NCBI GenBank assembly: GCA_026417655.1
Contig: JAOACS010000027.1
Span: 1 to 34,962 of the forward strand
Source: Syntrophobacterales bacterium
GTDB lineage: Bacteria > Desulfobacterota > Syntrophobacteria > Syntrophobacterales > Thermodesulforhabdaceae
Reading direction: 5' to 3'
Length of the DNA: 34,962 bases
Shown: positions 24,298 to 33,403 of the stretch, one piece after another
Layout: each line of letters starts with the position of its first letter
How positions within the stretch are numbered: the first letter of the stretch is position 1
Translations under genes and position numbers: made by a program
The notes under the pieces: generated by a model
The model's input: the letters and a program-made list of their open reading frames with translations, nothing else
Databases searched by the model: none
What the model was told of the DNA's origin: nothing

Positions 24298-25959
24298 ATG
24301 AGCAGGCCTTTACTAAAAGATCTTCCACTCCACGATAGAATCGCCTTTGTTCGGGAGTATGAAGGTTATTTATTGACAAACAACGAAAGAGACGTCTCCC
24401 AATCTGACTTTAAGGGTCGCATAATGCCCTGGACAACCCTAAGAGTGGCCTCCCTTCGAGACGAGGTAGGATATTTTGCCTTCGAGATATCGGGTGGAGC
24501 CTCCGTTCATGTAGATCTCATGAGGAAGCAGATAAACCCCTTTGAAAAGCTTCGGCTTGTAAGAGAAGCCATGCCTAAGACTCTTATCCAGGCTGTGTGC
24601 AGGGGGCACAGTCTCTTCGGTTATAGACCCTATCCGGAGAAGGTAATCCGCTTTGCGGTGAAATTATTTGCCCAATACATAGATGTCTGGAGATGTTACG
24701 ACTTTTTAAACCACATAGACAATCTTGCCGTGGTGGGAGAGGAGGTAATAAAGGCTGGAAAGATTTTTATTCCATCTCTTTGTTTTGGGATTGGTCCCGA
24801 GCATACGAACGAATTTTATCTTTCTAAGGTGCAGGAGATTGTGAACCGGTTTGGGAAGGAAGATATCATACTGGGGATCAAGAACCATTCCGCCCTTGGA
24901 ACACCTGAGCGGATCGCCGATCTCGTAAGAGCCATAAGGAGCGATTTTCCGGAACTTGTTATCGCCTATCATGGGCATAACACCGATGGAAACGATCTTG
25001 CCAGGATGATGTCGGCAGTTAGAGCGGGAGCTAAAATAGTTGAGGTATCGGATCATGGTTTTGGAGCCTGGTACAGTCAAGCCCCTGCCCTCTCCTTCGT
25101 CCAGACTATGGAAGATTACGGTTACGAACCGAAGGGTCTTAATCTTGATGCCATGATCCAAACCTCCGACATACTCCGCCAGGAGCGTCGATACTATGAA
25201 CGGTTTGAAAGTCCCTTCAAGGGTGTTGATCCCCTTGTCCGTCGCCATAAGCTCACTGGTGGAGCGGTAAGCATGGCCTATGAGCAGGCTGAGCAGATAG
25301 GGCTTCTTCCAAGAATTCATGAAGTCTTTCAGGAACTTGCTCAGGTTATAAGGGAACTTGGAAATATCTGGCCTGTGACACCCGGAAGCCAAATTCTATG
25401 GTCCACCGCTCTAAGTAATGTTCTCTATGGCCGCTATGAACAGCCCTCCGACGATTTAAAGCGGCTTCTCCTGGGGCATTACGGTCCCTTCCCCTTTTAT
25501 GATCCTCCCGAGTGGATCTACGAAAAGGTTTTGGAAAAGGGAAGAACCGATGGGAAGAAGTGGCATAAAATCTTAGCGGAGGAAGGCAGTGGTGCTTTGA
25601 AAACCCGGCGTCCTCCCGAAGAGGATTTTGAAGCCCGCAAGCAGGAGCTAGAAAAGGAGCTAGGGCGCACCGTAACGGACGAGGAACTCTGCCTTTACCT
25701 CATGTTTCCAAGAGATGCGGTAAATTATCTTCGCTTTGAAAGGCAGTTTGGTAAGACGTGGCTTCTCCCACCCAACGTGTGGTATCATAGAGGGCGCTTC
25801 CAGGATGGGACCAGAATCACCTTTGTTGATGACAAGGGGAAAAGTCACTACATTGACATAGTTTCAACCCAGGAAGCGGCAGGTATATGTAAGACATCGT
25901 GCATAGTGGACTATCATTTTAAGACCTTTTCGGTTCCACTTCCAGTCAAGGCAAGCTAG
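24298..25959 (+). CDS. Divergent carboxyltransferase subunit (pyruvate carboxylase B / oxaloacetate decarboxylase alpha type), no biotin domain
   Basis: This 553-residue protein has an HMGL-like TIM-barrel (about 25-300) and a PYC/OADA domain (about 310-490). Matches to the carboxyltransferase pattern include RDVSQSDFKGRI, FEISGGASVHVDL, LIQAVCRGHSLFGYRPYP, the GIK lysine in LGIKNHSALGTPERI, metal-type H-G-H in AYHGHNTDGND, LTGGAVSMAYEQAEQIGLLPR and VTPGSQILWSTA. Some positions differ from classic PycB (KDMAG reads KNHSA, PGGM reads TGGA), so the substrate may not be pyruvate. No biotinyl MKM motif is present, and none is found nearby. It follows the biotin carboxylase gene by 53 bases, and xerC/D starts 12 bases after its stop. 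Confidence 0.82.
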   Translation: MSRPLLKDLPLHDRIAFVREYEGYLLTNNERDVSQSDFKGRIMPWTTLRVASLRDEVGYFAFEISGGASVHVDLMRKQINPFEKLRLVREAMPKTLIQAVCRGHSLFGYRPYPEKVIRFAVKLFAQYIDVWRCYDFLNHIDNLAVVGEEVIKAGKIFIPSLCFGIGPEHTNEFYLSKVQEIVNRFGKEDIILGIKNHSALGTPERIADLVRAIRSDFPELVIAYHGHNTDGNDLARMMSAVRAGAKIVEVSDHGFGAWYSQAPALSFVQTMEDYGYEPKGLNLDAMIQTSDILRQERRYYERFESPFKGVDPLVRRHKLTGGAVSMAYEQAEQIGLLPRIHEVFQELAQVIRELGNIWPVTPGSQILWSTALSNVLYGRYEQPSDDLKRLLLGHYGPFPFYDPPEWIYEKVLEKGRTDGKKWHKILAEEGSGALKTRRPPEEDFEARKQELEKELGRTVTDEELCLYLMFPRDAVNYLRFERQFGKTWLLPPNVWYHRGRFQDGTRITFVDDKGKSHYIDIVSTQEAAGICKTSCIVDYHFKTFSVPLPVKAS

Positions 25960-25971
25960 AGATAGGAGAGT

Positions 25972-26907
25972 ATGCAGGGATTTTATGAATGGATCGATAT
26001 GTTTCTTAGACATCTTCACCTTGAGAGGGGTTACAGCTACAACACTATTACGTCCTACGGCACAGATCTCAGAATTGTTGCGGAATTTCTAGAGGGTCGG
26101 GGCATCTCTTCCTGGAAGGAGGTCTCCCGAGGGGATCTAGAGATGTTTTTACAGGAGCTTTCTACGGGTTTTTCCAAAAGGACCCAGGCGAGGCGTCTTT
26201 CTGTCCTTAGAAGTTTTTTCAAATTCCTAAGTCGTGAGAAGGTTATTAGCTACAATCCTGCAAAGATAGTAAAATTTCCAAAACTCGATAAGACCCTTCC
26301 CAAGGTTCTTTCCATAGAGGAACTGAGACGGCTCTTTAACGTCTATAGTAAAACTAGCAATAATGCCGATGAGGAATCGGCGAAACTTTTAACCCTTAGG
26401 GACATGGCTATTCTTGAATGCCTCTACGGAACTGGTATAAGAGCCAGTGAGCTTACGGGGCTCAGGATAGAGGGTCTTCATCTCGAAACAGGCTATGTTC
26501 TTATAAGAGGCAAGGGATCGAAGGAGAGAATAGTGCCCCTTGGGGAATACGCCATAGAAGCGCTGAAAAGGTATCTTGAAGAGTCGAGGCCTAAGCTTTT
26601 AAGGAAAAACCGAAATGAGAGATCCGAGAGTGCCTTTGTGTTTCTTAATAATCGTGGTGAAACTCTAAGCCGTCAGGGGTTGTGGAAGATCATAAGAGAG
26701 CTTGCTAAAAAAGCTGGCATAAAAAAGCGTATTACTCCCCACACCCTCCGACATACCTTTGCAACTCATATGCTTGAGCGAGGTGCAGACCTAAGATCCA
26801 TTCAAATACTTTTAGGGCATTCAAGCATTTCTTCCACCCAGGTGTATACTCATCTTGTCCTTGCCTACCTGAAAGACATCCATGAAACCTACCACCCTCG
26901 TCCCTGA
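25972..26907 (+). CDS. XerC/XerD-type tyrosine recombinase
   Basis: This 311-residue recombinase resolves chromosome dimers at dif-type sites or acts in integration. The N-terminal SAM-like core-binding domain (about 1-90) has ERGYSYNTITSYGTDLR. The catalytic domain keeps all six residues: R157 (GTGIRASELTGL), K181 (GKGSKERIVPLG), H257 and R260 (PHTLRHTFATHML), H283 (LGHSSISSTQ) and Y292. Length matches the housekeeping Xer family rather than phage integrases. The ATG lies 12 bases after the carboxyltransferase gene, and the last 26 bases overlap the start of the next gene. XerC and XerD cannot be told apart here with confidence, though housekeeping context (no phage genes adjacent) favours the core Xer system. 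Confidence 0.9.
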   Translation: MQGFYEWIDMFLRHLHLERGYSYNTITSYGTDLRIVAEFLEGRGISSWKEVSRGDLEMFLQELSTGFSKRTQARRLSVLRSFFKFLSREKVISYNPAKIVKFPKLDKTLPKVLSIEELRRLFNVYSKTSNNADEESAKLLTLRDMAILECLYGTGIRASELTGLRIEGLHLETGYVLIRGKGSKERIVPLGEYAIEALKRYLEESRPKLLRKNRNERSESAFVFLNNRGETLSRQGLWKIIRELAKKAGIKKRITPHTLRHTFATHMLERGADLRSIQILLGHSSISSTQVYTHLVLAYLKDIHETYHPRP

Positions 26908-29614
26908 GCTAACGGTTATTACGACCCATGTAAATGCAGACTTTGACGGCATGGCTTCAATGATAGCCGTCTCTAAGCTCTATCCCGATGGGATTTTGGT
27001 ATTTTCTGGTTCCCAGGAAAAGCTGATAAGGGATTTTTTCGTCCAAACGACCTCATACCTCTACGGCTTCAAAAAACTAAAGGAGGTTGATTTAAGTCGC
27101 CTAAAACGTCTCGTCCTAGTAGATACGCGCCAGAGCAGCAGAATAGGCAAATTTTCTGAACTCCTTACCAGGGAGGATCTGGAGGTTCACATCTACGATC
27201 ACCATCCGGACTCCGAGGATGATATTGTGATCTTTAATGGCCAAGGGTATGTACCTGCGGAGGGCTTCTGTTTTAAGACGGGCGAGGTCCTAATAAGGTC
27301 CCTGGGTTCAACCACCGCTATCCTTACGGGGCTTATCAGAGAAAGGGGGATCGCCATAACGCCTGAGGAAGCAACCATCATGGCTCTCGGACTCTATGAG
27401 GATACCGGCTCCTTTACTTTTTCTTCAACCAGACCAGAGGATCTTGAGGCTGCCGCCTATCTCCTTAGATGTGGCGCCGATCTTAATATGGTTTCCGACA
27501 TGATAACGAAGGATCTATCATCGGAGCAGATCGCCATCCTTTATGAACTTATCCAGTCTGCGAGAGTATATACAATTCACGGCATAGATATCTGTGTCAC
27601 CTCTGTATCGCTCGATCGTTACGTGGGCGACTTTGCCGTGGTAGTCCACAAGTTTAGGGACATAGAAAACCTCAATGTGGTCTTCGCTCTCGCTCGAATG
27701 GAAGACAAGGTCTATATGGTAGCGAGAAGTCGCATTCCAGAGGTTAATGTGGGAGAGATTGCAGCCTACTTTGGCGGTGGAGGTCATGCCAGTGCAGCAT
27801 CGGCTACAATTCGCGACAAAACCATAATTGAGGTGGAAAACCGGCTCTGGGAGATTCTAAAGAGCAACATAAAACCGGCGCCTCAGGCAAGGGATCTAAT
27901 GACGAGTCCACCAATCTGTATAGATGCCGAGGCCACTGTAAAAGAGGCCGAGGAATTGATGCTTCACTACAGCATAAACGCCGTTCCCGTTCTAAAGGAT
28001 GGGGAGGTTGTGGGTATCCTTTCGCGCCAGACGGCGGAAAAAGCGGTCTATCATGGTTTTGGGGCTTCTCCCGTTCATACCTATATGCACCGAGACATTG
28101 CTACAGTTTCCCCTGACCAGAGCATATTAGATATTCAAAAACCCCTTATAGAACAGCATCAAAGGATCCTTCCCGTCGTGGAAGAGGATCGCATTGTAGG
28201 GGTGATAACGCGAAGGGATCTATTGAAGTATCTCGTGGAGGAGCGGTCGACGGAACCTACAACCCTAAATGGGGTTCCCGTGGGAGAAAAGAGAAAACAG
28301 AAGAACATCCTTTCTATGATGAGGGAAAGGCTTCCAGAATACATTATTGAACTTCTCGGAAGATTAGGAGAGGTTGGGAAGGAATTGAATTATGGCATCT
28401 ACGCCGTAGGTGGTTTTGTTCGGGATATCCTCCTCAAGCAACACAATCTCGACATTGACATAGTGGTAGAGGGTGATGGGATAGCCTTCGCCCAGATCTT
28501 TGCATCCCGTTATGGCCTTAGGCTACGCTCCCACAGAAAATTTAATACTGCCGTTCTTATCTTTCCCGATGGTCTGAAGGTAGATGTAGCCTCTGCCCGT
28601 ATGGAATATTACCGATATCCCGCAGCACTTCCCGTGGTGGAGTTTAGTTCTCTTAAGATGGATCTTTATCGTCGAGACTTTACCATAAACACCCTTGCCA
28701 TAGATATTCATCCGGAACGGTTTGGCCAATTGATTGATTACTTTGGTGGTCAACGGGACATAAAAGAAAAGGTTATACGGGTTCTTCATAGTCTTAGTTT
28801 TGTGGAGGATCCCACACGAATCCTAAGGGCCATACGATTTGAGCAACGTTTCGGTTTTCAGATCAACCGTCAGACCGAAAGGCTAATGAGAAACGCTGTT
28901 CAGATGGGGCTCCTAGAGCGATTAGGTGGATACCGCCTTTTCCACGAGTTTCAACACATCCTCTCTGAAGAGAACCCAGTTGGTGCTTTAAGAAGGATGG
29001 CCGAGTTCAGAATATTTTCAATCTTTTCTCCCAACATGGTTTGGAACGAAAGGAAGGAGCGAATTTTTAAGAACCTAAAGGATGTTATTTCCTGGTATGA
29101 GTTGAGCTTCTTTAATGAAAGGCTAGAAAGGTGGTGGGTATATTTTTTTGGACTCCTCTATGGGCTAAGTAGAGAAGAGATTGAGATGATAGGGAAGAAG
29201 TTAGACTTTAATCCTAGGAGGCAGGAAAGGCTACTGGAGGCCTATGAAAGGATTAACGAGGTTTTAAGGGGGGTTAGAGCCCTTAAAAATCCACCTCCAA
29301 GTATCGTTTACAAACACTTTCAGGATTGCGAGACGGAGGAACTTCTTCTAGTTATGGCTCTTGTAGAGGACGAACAGGTTAAGAGGATGGTTAACCAGTA
29401 TATGACCCACTACCGCTATGAGCAAACCAAGCTTCGAGGACAGGATTTGAAGGAGATGGGAATTCCCCCAGGTCCCTTCTATCGAAAGATCCTTACGGAG
29501 CTTCTCTATGCTCGGCTGGATGGGGTAGTGAGAACGAGAGAGGACGAGATTTCCTACATATTTCGTCATTATCCTCAATCCATAACGGAAGAGAGGGGAG
29601 CCGATGAATCTTAG
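26882..29614 (+). CDS. DHH-CBS-CBS-tRNA nucleotidyltransferase fusion (A-adding/CCA-adding enzyme family)
   Basis: This 910-residue cytoplasmic multidomain protein opens with a DHH phosphoesterase module (about 11-185): HVNADFDGMAS, VDTRQ, YDHHPDSED, and LYEDTGSFTF. A DHHA1 RNA-binding-like part follows with YFGGGGHASAAS (296-306). Two CBS domains lie at about 335-392 and 398-455. The class II nucleotidyltransferase head (about 503-640) has YAVGGFVRDILL, catalytic D524-I-D526, RRDFTINTLAID and EDPTRILRAIRFEQRFG. C-terminal helical RNA-binding domains complete it. The combination predicts tRNA 3'-end maturation joined to nucleotide or nanoRNA hydrolysis with nucleotide sensing by the CBS pair. 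The ATG overlaps the Xer gene by 26 bases; the protease gene overlaps its end by 11. CCA- and A-adding specificity cannot be distinguished by eye. Confidence 0.9.
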   Translation: MKPTTLVPELTVITTHVNADFDGMASMIAVSKLYPDGILVFSGSQEKLIRDFFVQTTSYLYGFKKLKEVDLSRLKRLVLVDTRQSSRIGKFSELLTREDLEVHIYDHHPDSEDDIVIFNGQGYVPAEGFCFKTGEVLIRSLGSTTAILTGLIRERGIAITPEEATIMALGLYEDTGSFTFSSTRPEDLEAAAYLLRCGADLNMVSDMITKDLSSEQIAILYELIQSARVYTIHGIDICVTSVSLDRYVGDFAVVVHKFRDIENLNVVFALARMEDKVYMVARSRIPEVNVGEIAAYFGGGGHASAASATIRDKTIIEVENRLWEILKSNIKPAPQARDLMTSPPICIDAEATVKEAEELMLHYSINAVPVLKDGEVVGILSRQTAEKAVYHGFGASPVHTYMHRDIATVSPDQSILDIQKPLIEQHQRILPVVEEDRIVGVITRRDLLKYLVEERSTEPTTLNGVPVGEKRKQKNILSMMRERLPEYIIELLGRLGEVGKELNYGIYAVGGFVRDILLKQHNLDIDIVVEGDGIAFAQIFASRYGLRLRSHRKFNTAVLIFPDGLKVDVASARMEYYRYPAALPVVEFSSLKMDLYRRDFTINTLAIDIHPERFGQLIDYFGGQRDIKEKVIRVLHSLSFVEDPTRILRAIRFEQRFGFQINRQTERLMRNAVQMGLLERLGGYRLFHEFQHILSEENPVGALRRMAEFRIFSIFSPNMVWNERKERIFKNLKDVISWYELSFFNERLERWWVYFFGLLYGLSREEIEMIGKKLDFNPRRQERLLEAYERINEVLRGVRALKNPPPSIVYKHFQDCETEELLLVMALVEDEQVKRMVNQYMTHYRYEQTKLRGQDLKEMGIPPGPFYRKILTELLYARLDGVVRTREDEISYIFRHYPQSITEERGADES

Positions 29615-30278
29615 CTTTAACCTAGATCTCTCACAGATGTTTATCATGATTCTACCCCTCATGGTGGGGGTTGTACTTCACGAGGTAGCCCATGGCTGGG
29701 TAGCGGAGAAACTGGGCGATCCGACGGCGAGACTCATGGGAAGGATAAGTCTAAACCCCCTTGTGCATGTAGATATCTTTGGAACCCTAATCTTACCTCT
29801 TCTTCTATTTCTCGTAAACTCTCCCTTTCTTTTTGGCTGGGCAAAACCGGTCCCTGTCAGGATGGAGCTTCTGAGGGGAGGAAGGCTCGGGATGGCGAAG
29901 GTTGCCATAGCGGGTCCCCTCACAAATCTTATGCTCGCAGCACTCGGAAGCTGTGTTTACCATGGTCTCCTTTGGATGTTAAGGGGTGGAATCCTATCTC
30001 CCAATCAGGCCACCCTATGGTTTGTCAAGCCTCTCCTTATGATGGCTGGAGCGGCTGTAACGATCAATTTAGCCTTGATGCTTATAAACCTCATTCCCGT
30101 TCCTCCCTTGGATGGAGGAAGATTCGTTATGGGGATTGTCCCAGAGTCACTCGCCATATGGATGGCGAAGGTAGAACGATATGGGATGTTAATTATACTC
30201 ATCCTTATTGTTACCGACCTATGGTCTATTGTTATGAGCCCAATACTTAGGCGGATGGTTAGGTTTTTTCTATGGTAA
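29604..30278 (+). CDS. Site-2-type M50 family membrane metalloprotease
   Basis: This 224-residue polytopic membrane protein carries the zinc site HEVAH (near residues 27-31) inside VGVVLHEVAHGWVAEKLGDP, and the third ligand region NLIPVPPLDGGRFVMGI near 155-172. The order of hydrophobic segments fits small, FtsH-neighbour-type site-2 proteases that lack PDZ and CBS domains. Substrates are unknown; the family performs intramembrane proteolysis of regulators or small membrane proteins. GAGAGGGGAG lies just before the ATG, which is within the end of the previous gene. Its 3' end overlaps the convergent glycosyltransferase gene by 9 bases, so transcription from both sides meets here. Confidence 0.92.
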   Translation: MNLSFNLDLSQMFIMILPLMVGVVLHEVAHGWVAEKLGDPTARLMGRISLNPLVHVDIFGTLILPLLLFLVNSPFLFGWAKPVPVRMELLRGGRLGMAKVAIAGPLTNLMLAALGSCVYHGLLWMLRGGILSPNQATLWFVKPLLMMAGAAVTINLALMLINLIPVPPLDGGRFVMGIVPESLAIWMAKVERYGMLIILILIVTDLWSIVMSPILRRMVRFFLW

Positions 30279-31544
30279 GGATCCTAGCATTCCCTCTACC
30301 CATTCAATCTGTCGTGGAAGGCATACCGATCTAAGGTCATAGTTGATCTTCGCAACGTGGCGAGCCTTCACTCCAAGTTGGTTTCTCATTGGGGGATCAT
30401 CTAGTAATTTACAAACCTCCTCTACTAAACCCTGCACATCAAAGAAATTTACCAATCGTCCAGTCTCATCATGGGTTATTACCTCATGGAGGGGTTGTGT
30501 ATCGCTAGCGACAATTGCGCAGCCCGCGCTCATAGCCTCCAGTAGGCTCCAGGAAAGAACAAAAGGATAGGTGAGGTAGACATGGACTGTAGAAAGCTGC
30601 AACAATGTAATAAAATGGTGGTAAGGGATATTTCCTAGGAAATGGACCCTAGCCCAGTCGGAGTCAGGAATAAGGGGTCTTACCTCAGCAGTAAAGATGT
30701 CTCGCCAAGTCCTTAATCCCCCATACCGGCGGGGATCAGGTGCCCCTCCATAGCTTACTCCATTTCCGCCTACAATTAGTATTCTAACATTTGGCTGGCG
30801 GCGGAGGATTTCCGGAAGAGCCCGCATAAAGATGTGGAAACCCCGGTAAGGTTCCAGGTTACGATTTACAAAGGTGACAATCTGGTTAGCACGAGTTAGG
30901 GTTAACAAGGGGCCTTCTGTAGAGGTTTTAATCGCAAGGGAAGCCGTTGGATTTGGTGCTACTACTTCAGTATTTATCCCGTCGTGGATCACGGTAATTT
31001 TTTTGCGAAAGGGCTCTGGAAAAGTGCTCGCCTGCCAGTAGGTTGGTGAAATTCCCGCATCTGCTATCTGGAAGTGCAATATATTGTTAAGGTTCTTTAG
31101 GCGGATACGGCATCTTTCTAATTCTATATCGTTAGGAGCAAACTCAGGATCGAATCCCACATCAGCTCCTTCGGCATGGTAATAGAACTCACAGTAGATA
31201 GCAAGCTTAGTCCTTGGCCAAACATCCTTTACGAATAGACTCTCACCCCAACCAGGGTGGGCAATTACAAGGTCGGGATAAAATCCCCTTTCTCTAAGCT
31301 GGCGCATTGCGTGGAAGGCGGCTTCACCTCTGATGGTCTTCGTTTCTAGATCAACTATCCAGGGATGGATATTCTTTGTACTGCCACGACTTACAGTATA
31401 GGGCACCAATGTGACGCCCTCCCATTGAAGCTCCTCAACCCTTTGCATTGTCATAGCGACAACATGATGACCACGCTGTGCTAGAGCTGGGGCTAGGTGC
31501 CTAAATTGACCTGGAAAGTTTTGGTGAATGAAAAGAATCTTCAT
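30270..31544 (-). CDS. Glycosyltransferase, GT4-like
   Basis: This 424-residue glycosyltransferase is of GT-B fold. The N-terminal domain begins MKILFIHQNFPGQFRHLAPA, a signature of a bacterial GT4 subgroup, and contains VIAHPGWGESLFVKDVWP. The C-terminal Glycos_transf_1 domain has VTFVNRNLEPYRGFHIFMRA, RILIVGGNG, VHFLGNIPYHHF and the acidic EX7E-like donor-site segment LLEAMSAGCAIVASDTQPLHE. It probably transfers a sugar to a cell-surface glycan or protein at the cytoplasmic face; donor and acceptor cannot be assigned. The gene follows the methyltransferase gene by only 5 bases, so both belong to one unit. The stop overlaps the M50 protease gene on the opposite strand by 9 bases. Confidence 0.9.
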   Translation of the reverse strand: MKILFIHQNFPGQFRHLAPALAQRGHHVVAMTMQRVEELQWEGVTLVPYTVSRGSTKNIHPWIVDLETKTIRGEAAFHAMRQLRERGFYPDLVIAHPGWGESLFVKDVWPRTKLAIYCEFYYHAEGADVGFDPEFAPNDIELERCRIRLKNLNNILHFQIADAGISPTYWQASTFPEPFRKKITVIHDGINTEVVAPNPTASLAIKTSTEGPLLTLTRANQIVTFVNRNLEPYRGFHIFMRALPEILRRQPNVRILIVGGNGVSYGGAPDPRRYGGLRTWRDIFTAEVRPLIPDSDWARVHFLGNIPYHHFITLLQLSTVHVYLTYPFVLSWSLLEAMSAGCAIVASDTQPLHEVITHDETGRLVNFFDVQGLVEEVCKLLDDPPMRNQLGVKARHVAKINYDLRSVCLPRQIEWVEGMLGSLP

Positions 31545-31549
31545 AGTCT

Positions 31550-33142
31550 CTATAGGATACCCAACTTACCCCATCTAGGAAGGGTCCTAGTTAGGAAACC
31601 CCTAGCGATTTCGGCAGCCCATGGAAGCATCTCATCGGGACTCCTCAGAGTTTTTCCATCCTTTACAAGCCCCCTTCCTAACCCTAAAAGATGCTCAACC
31701 CAAATTTTACCAAGTTCCTCCGACTCTATCTTGGGTTTTGTCTGATAGATAGCCCCGAGCATTAACTCACTATCGCTCCAGGACACAACCCAGGGTATAG
31801 TGGAAGCCACAACAAACCGATAGGGTGCACCATTTAACACAGATCTCATTATTACCCTATTTAAGGCCTTTGCTGGCTTTTCATTCCTTATCTCTCTTGC
31901 GATCGCTATATGACCCGCATGGAGCATAAAGCCTACCGCCTGAAGAGTATCCCCAAGGGATCTTGAATTTTGAGAAGGGCTACCAACCTGCGACATATTC
32001 CCGGAAGGATTTAGAATTGGAACCCTAATAAGCTCACCCAGTGTCTTTTTCCCCTTCGAAAGGGCCTCGTAGAGGGGGCCATAAACTTCAGGTTTTCCTG
32101 TGACCTCCCCTAAGGAGGTGGAAAACTTATAGGGATTTTCTCCCTCCTTAGCCTCTGGCTGTTCCAGAAGTATAAAACTTTGGGACAGGAGAGCCTCCTT
32201 TTGATCCTGGGGCCAAATAGGGACTTTTCCTTTTACCCAAAGATCCCTTCTGAAGGACTGATTAACAAGGACATCGAACATGAGTTCCCTTTCTACCGGA
32301 TCCGTGTACTGCTTTAAGATTACCTTCCACTCCTCAGGCAGCATAGCGGGAAGGAACCAATCCCCCGCCGTAGTGGTTCCCAGGTATACAAGTTTTGAGT
32401 TTTGAACCTCCGAGGCTATCTCATCAAACCAAAAGACGGTCCATTCATCGTGAAGGTATTCGTTTATGAGGTAGTTTAGGTCGTGCTTCACAAGATGCTC
32501 AACCCTTTTTATTAACAGAGGCAATTGACTATTTAACGCGATCTTTTCCCGGGTAAGGTTAAAGAGTCTTTCCCTTCCAACCTCTATTGCCCTTACTGAG
32601 GAAAGTCCTTCTCTTTTTTGCCATGTCCTAAGAAGATGCTGAACGACCAGGCCAGACAACCACCCAGGGAAGGTATTATAGGATAAATAAACGAGCCCAC
32701 CAGGCAACAGGGCCGATTCAATACACCGATAGAGCCCCTCACGGACCTCTTTAGAAATCCAGCTTAATACACCGTGGGCGCTTACATAATGAAACCTTCC
32801 CAATTCTGCAGGCCAATCTCTTCCGAGCTCCAGAAAATTTCCCTCGATAAATTTAATATTTCCTAACCCTGCCGCCTTAGCCAAACTCTGGGCGTGGGCG
32901 ACGTGTTGGGGATTAAAGTCTATACCTAGGAATTCCATATCTGGATAGCAGGCGGCGATCAAGCACAGGTTGAGACCCTGGCCACAACCAAGCTCAAGAT
33001 ACCTCAGTTTCCCGCTGTAGAGAATTGAGGGAGGCGTAGCCCCACTGACCAACGCACAAAGCTCAAGCCATGAGGGGTTAAGTTCCCGGTAGTAACCGTA
33101 GGTGTAGCCCACCTCTACGTTATAGCCATAGTTCCAAGTCAT
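31550..33142 (-). CDS. SAM methyltransferase with PF10119 regulatory domain (PKMT-like)
   Basis: This 530-residue cytoplasmic enzyme has an N-terminal class I methyltransferase domain (about 40-160). Motif I is YLELGCGQGLNL (49-59), the acidic SAM ligand lies in FLGIDFNPQHVAHA (71-84), and IKFIEGNF and LLPGGLVYLSYNTFPGW follow. The methyltransferase-regulatory domain (PF10119) is about 215-300 (NEYLHDEWTVFWFDEI, DWFLPAMLP), with a C-terminal helical/winged region after that (NQSFRRDLW, TSLGEVTGKPEVYGPLY). Known members include rickettsial protein-lysine methyltransferases of surface proteins. Coupling to a glycosyltransferase 5 bases downstream suggests surface modification, which is inference. 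GGAG lies 8 bases before the ATG. It is homologous to the partial gene at 33933-34962 but has the ordinary base composition of this chromosome. Confidence 0.88.
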   Translation of the reverse strand: MTWNYGYNVEVGYTYGYYRELNPSWLELCALVSGATPPSILYSGKLRYLELGCGQGLNLCLIAACYPDMEFLGIDFNPQHVAHAQSLAKAAGLGNIKFIEGNFLELGRDWPAELGRFHYVSAHGVLSWISKEVREGLYRCIESALLPGGLVYLSYNTFPGWLSGLVVQHLLRTWQKREGLSSVRAIEVGRERLFNLTREKIALNSQLPLLIKRVEHLVKHDLNYLINEYLHDEWTVFWFDEIASEVQNSKLVYLGTTTAGDWFLPAMLPEEWKVILKQYTDPVERELMFDVLVNQSFRRDLWVKGKVPIWPQDQKEALLSQSFILLEQPEAKEGENPYKFSTSLGEVTGKPEVYGPLYEALSKGKKTLGELIRVPILNPSGNMSQVGSPSQNSRSLGDTLQAVGFMLHAGHIAIAREIRNEKPAKALNRVIMRSVLNGAPYRFVVASTIPWVVSWSDSELMLGAIYQTKPKIESEELGKIWVEHLLGLGRGLVKDGKTLRSPDEMLPWAAEIARGFLTRTLPRWGKLGIL

Positions 33143-33403
33143 AAGGGTAACTCCATGGTTCGGTTAAATAACCAACAAAAAGACCAGTCTCATTAAATAA
33201 CACAAGTTTTGGATTTTAGAAACCCCCAGGAAGCATCCAACCAATAGATTAGTGATGAAGGCCCTTTGGAAGAGGAAGAAGGAGCTAGGTGGTGGGAGTG
33301 ACTAGATCGATGTCGAGGCGTAGCTCCTTCCACTCGGGGTAGCAAAGCCCCGGGTGGTCTCCTCATTCTTCTTGCGAAACGGAATCGACGTGCATCTTTG
33401 GAC

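Noticed and set aside
24706-25392. 228-residue minus-strand frame opposite the carboxyltransferase gene
   Set aside because: The plus strand encodes a conserved enzyme throughout; the antisense frame has no recognisable motifs or ribosome site.
33162-33173. Short inverted repeat GGTTAAATAACC upstream of the methyltransferase gene
   Set aside because: Five-base arms with no promoter hexamers at good spacing are too weak to call an operator.
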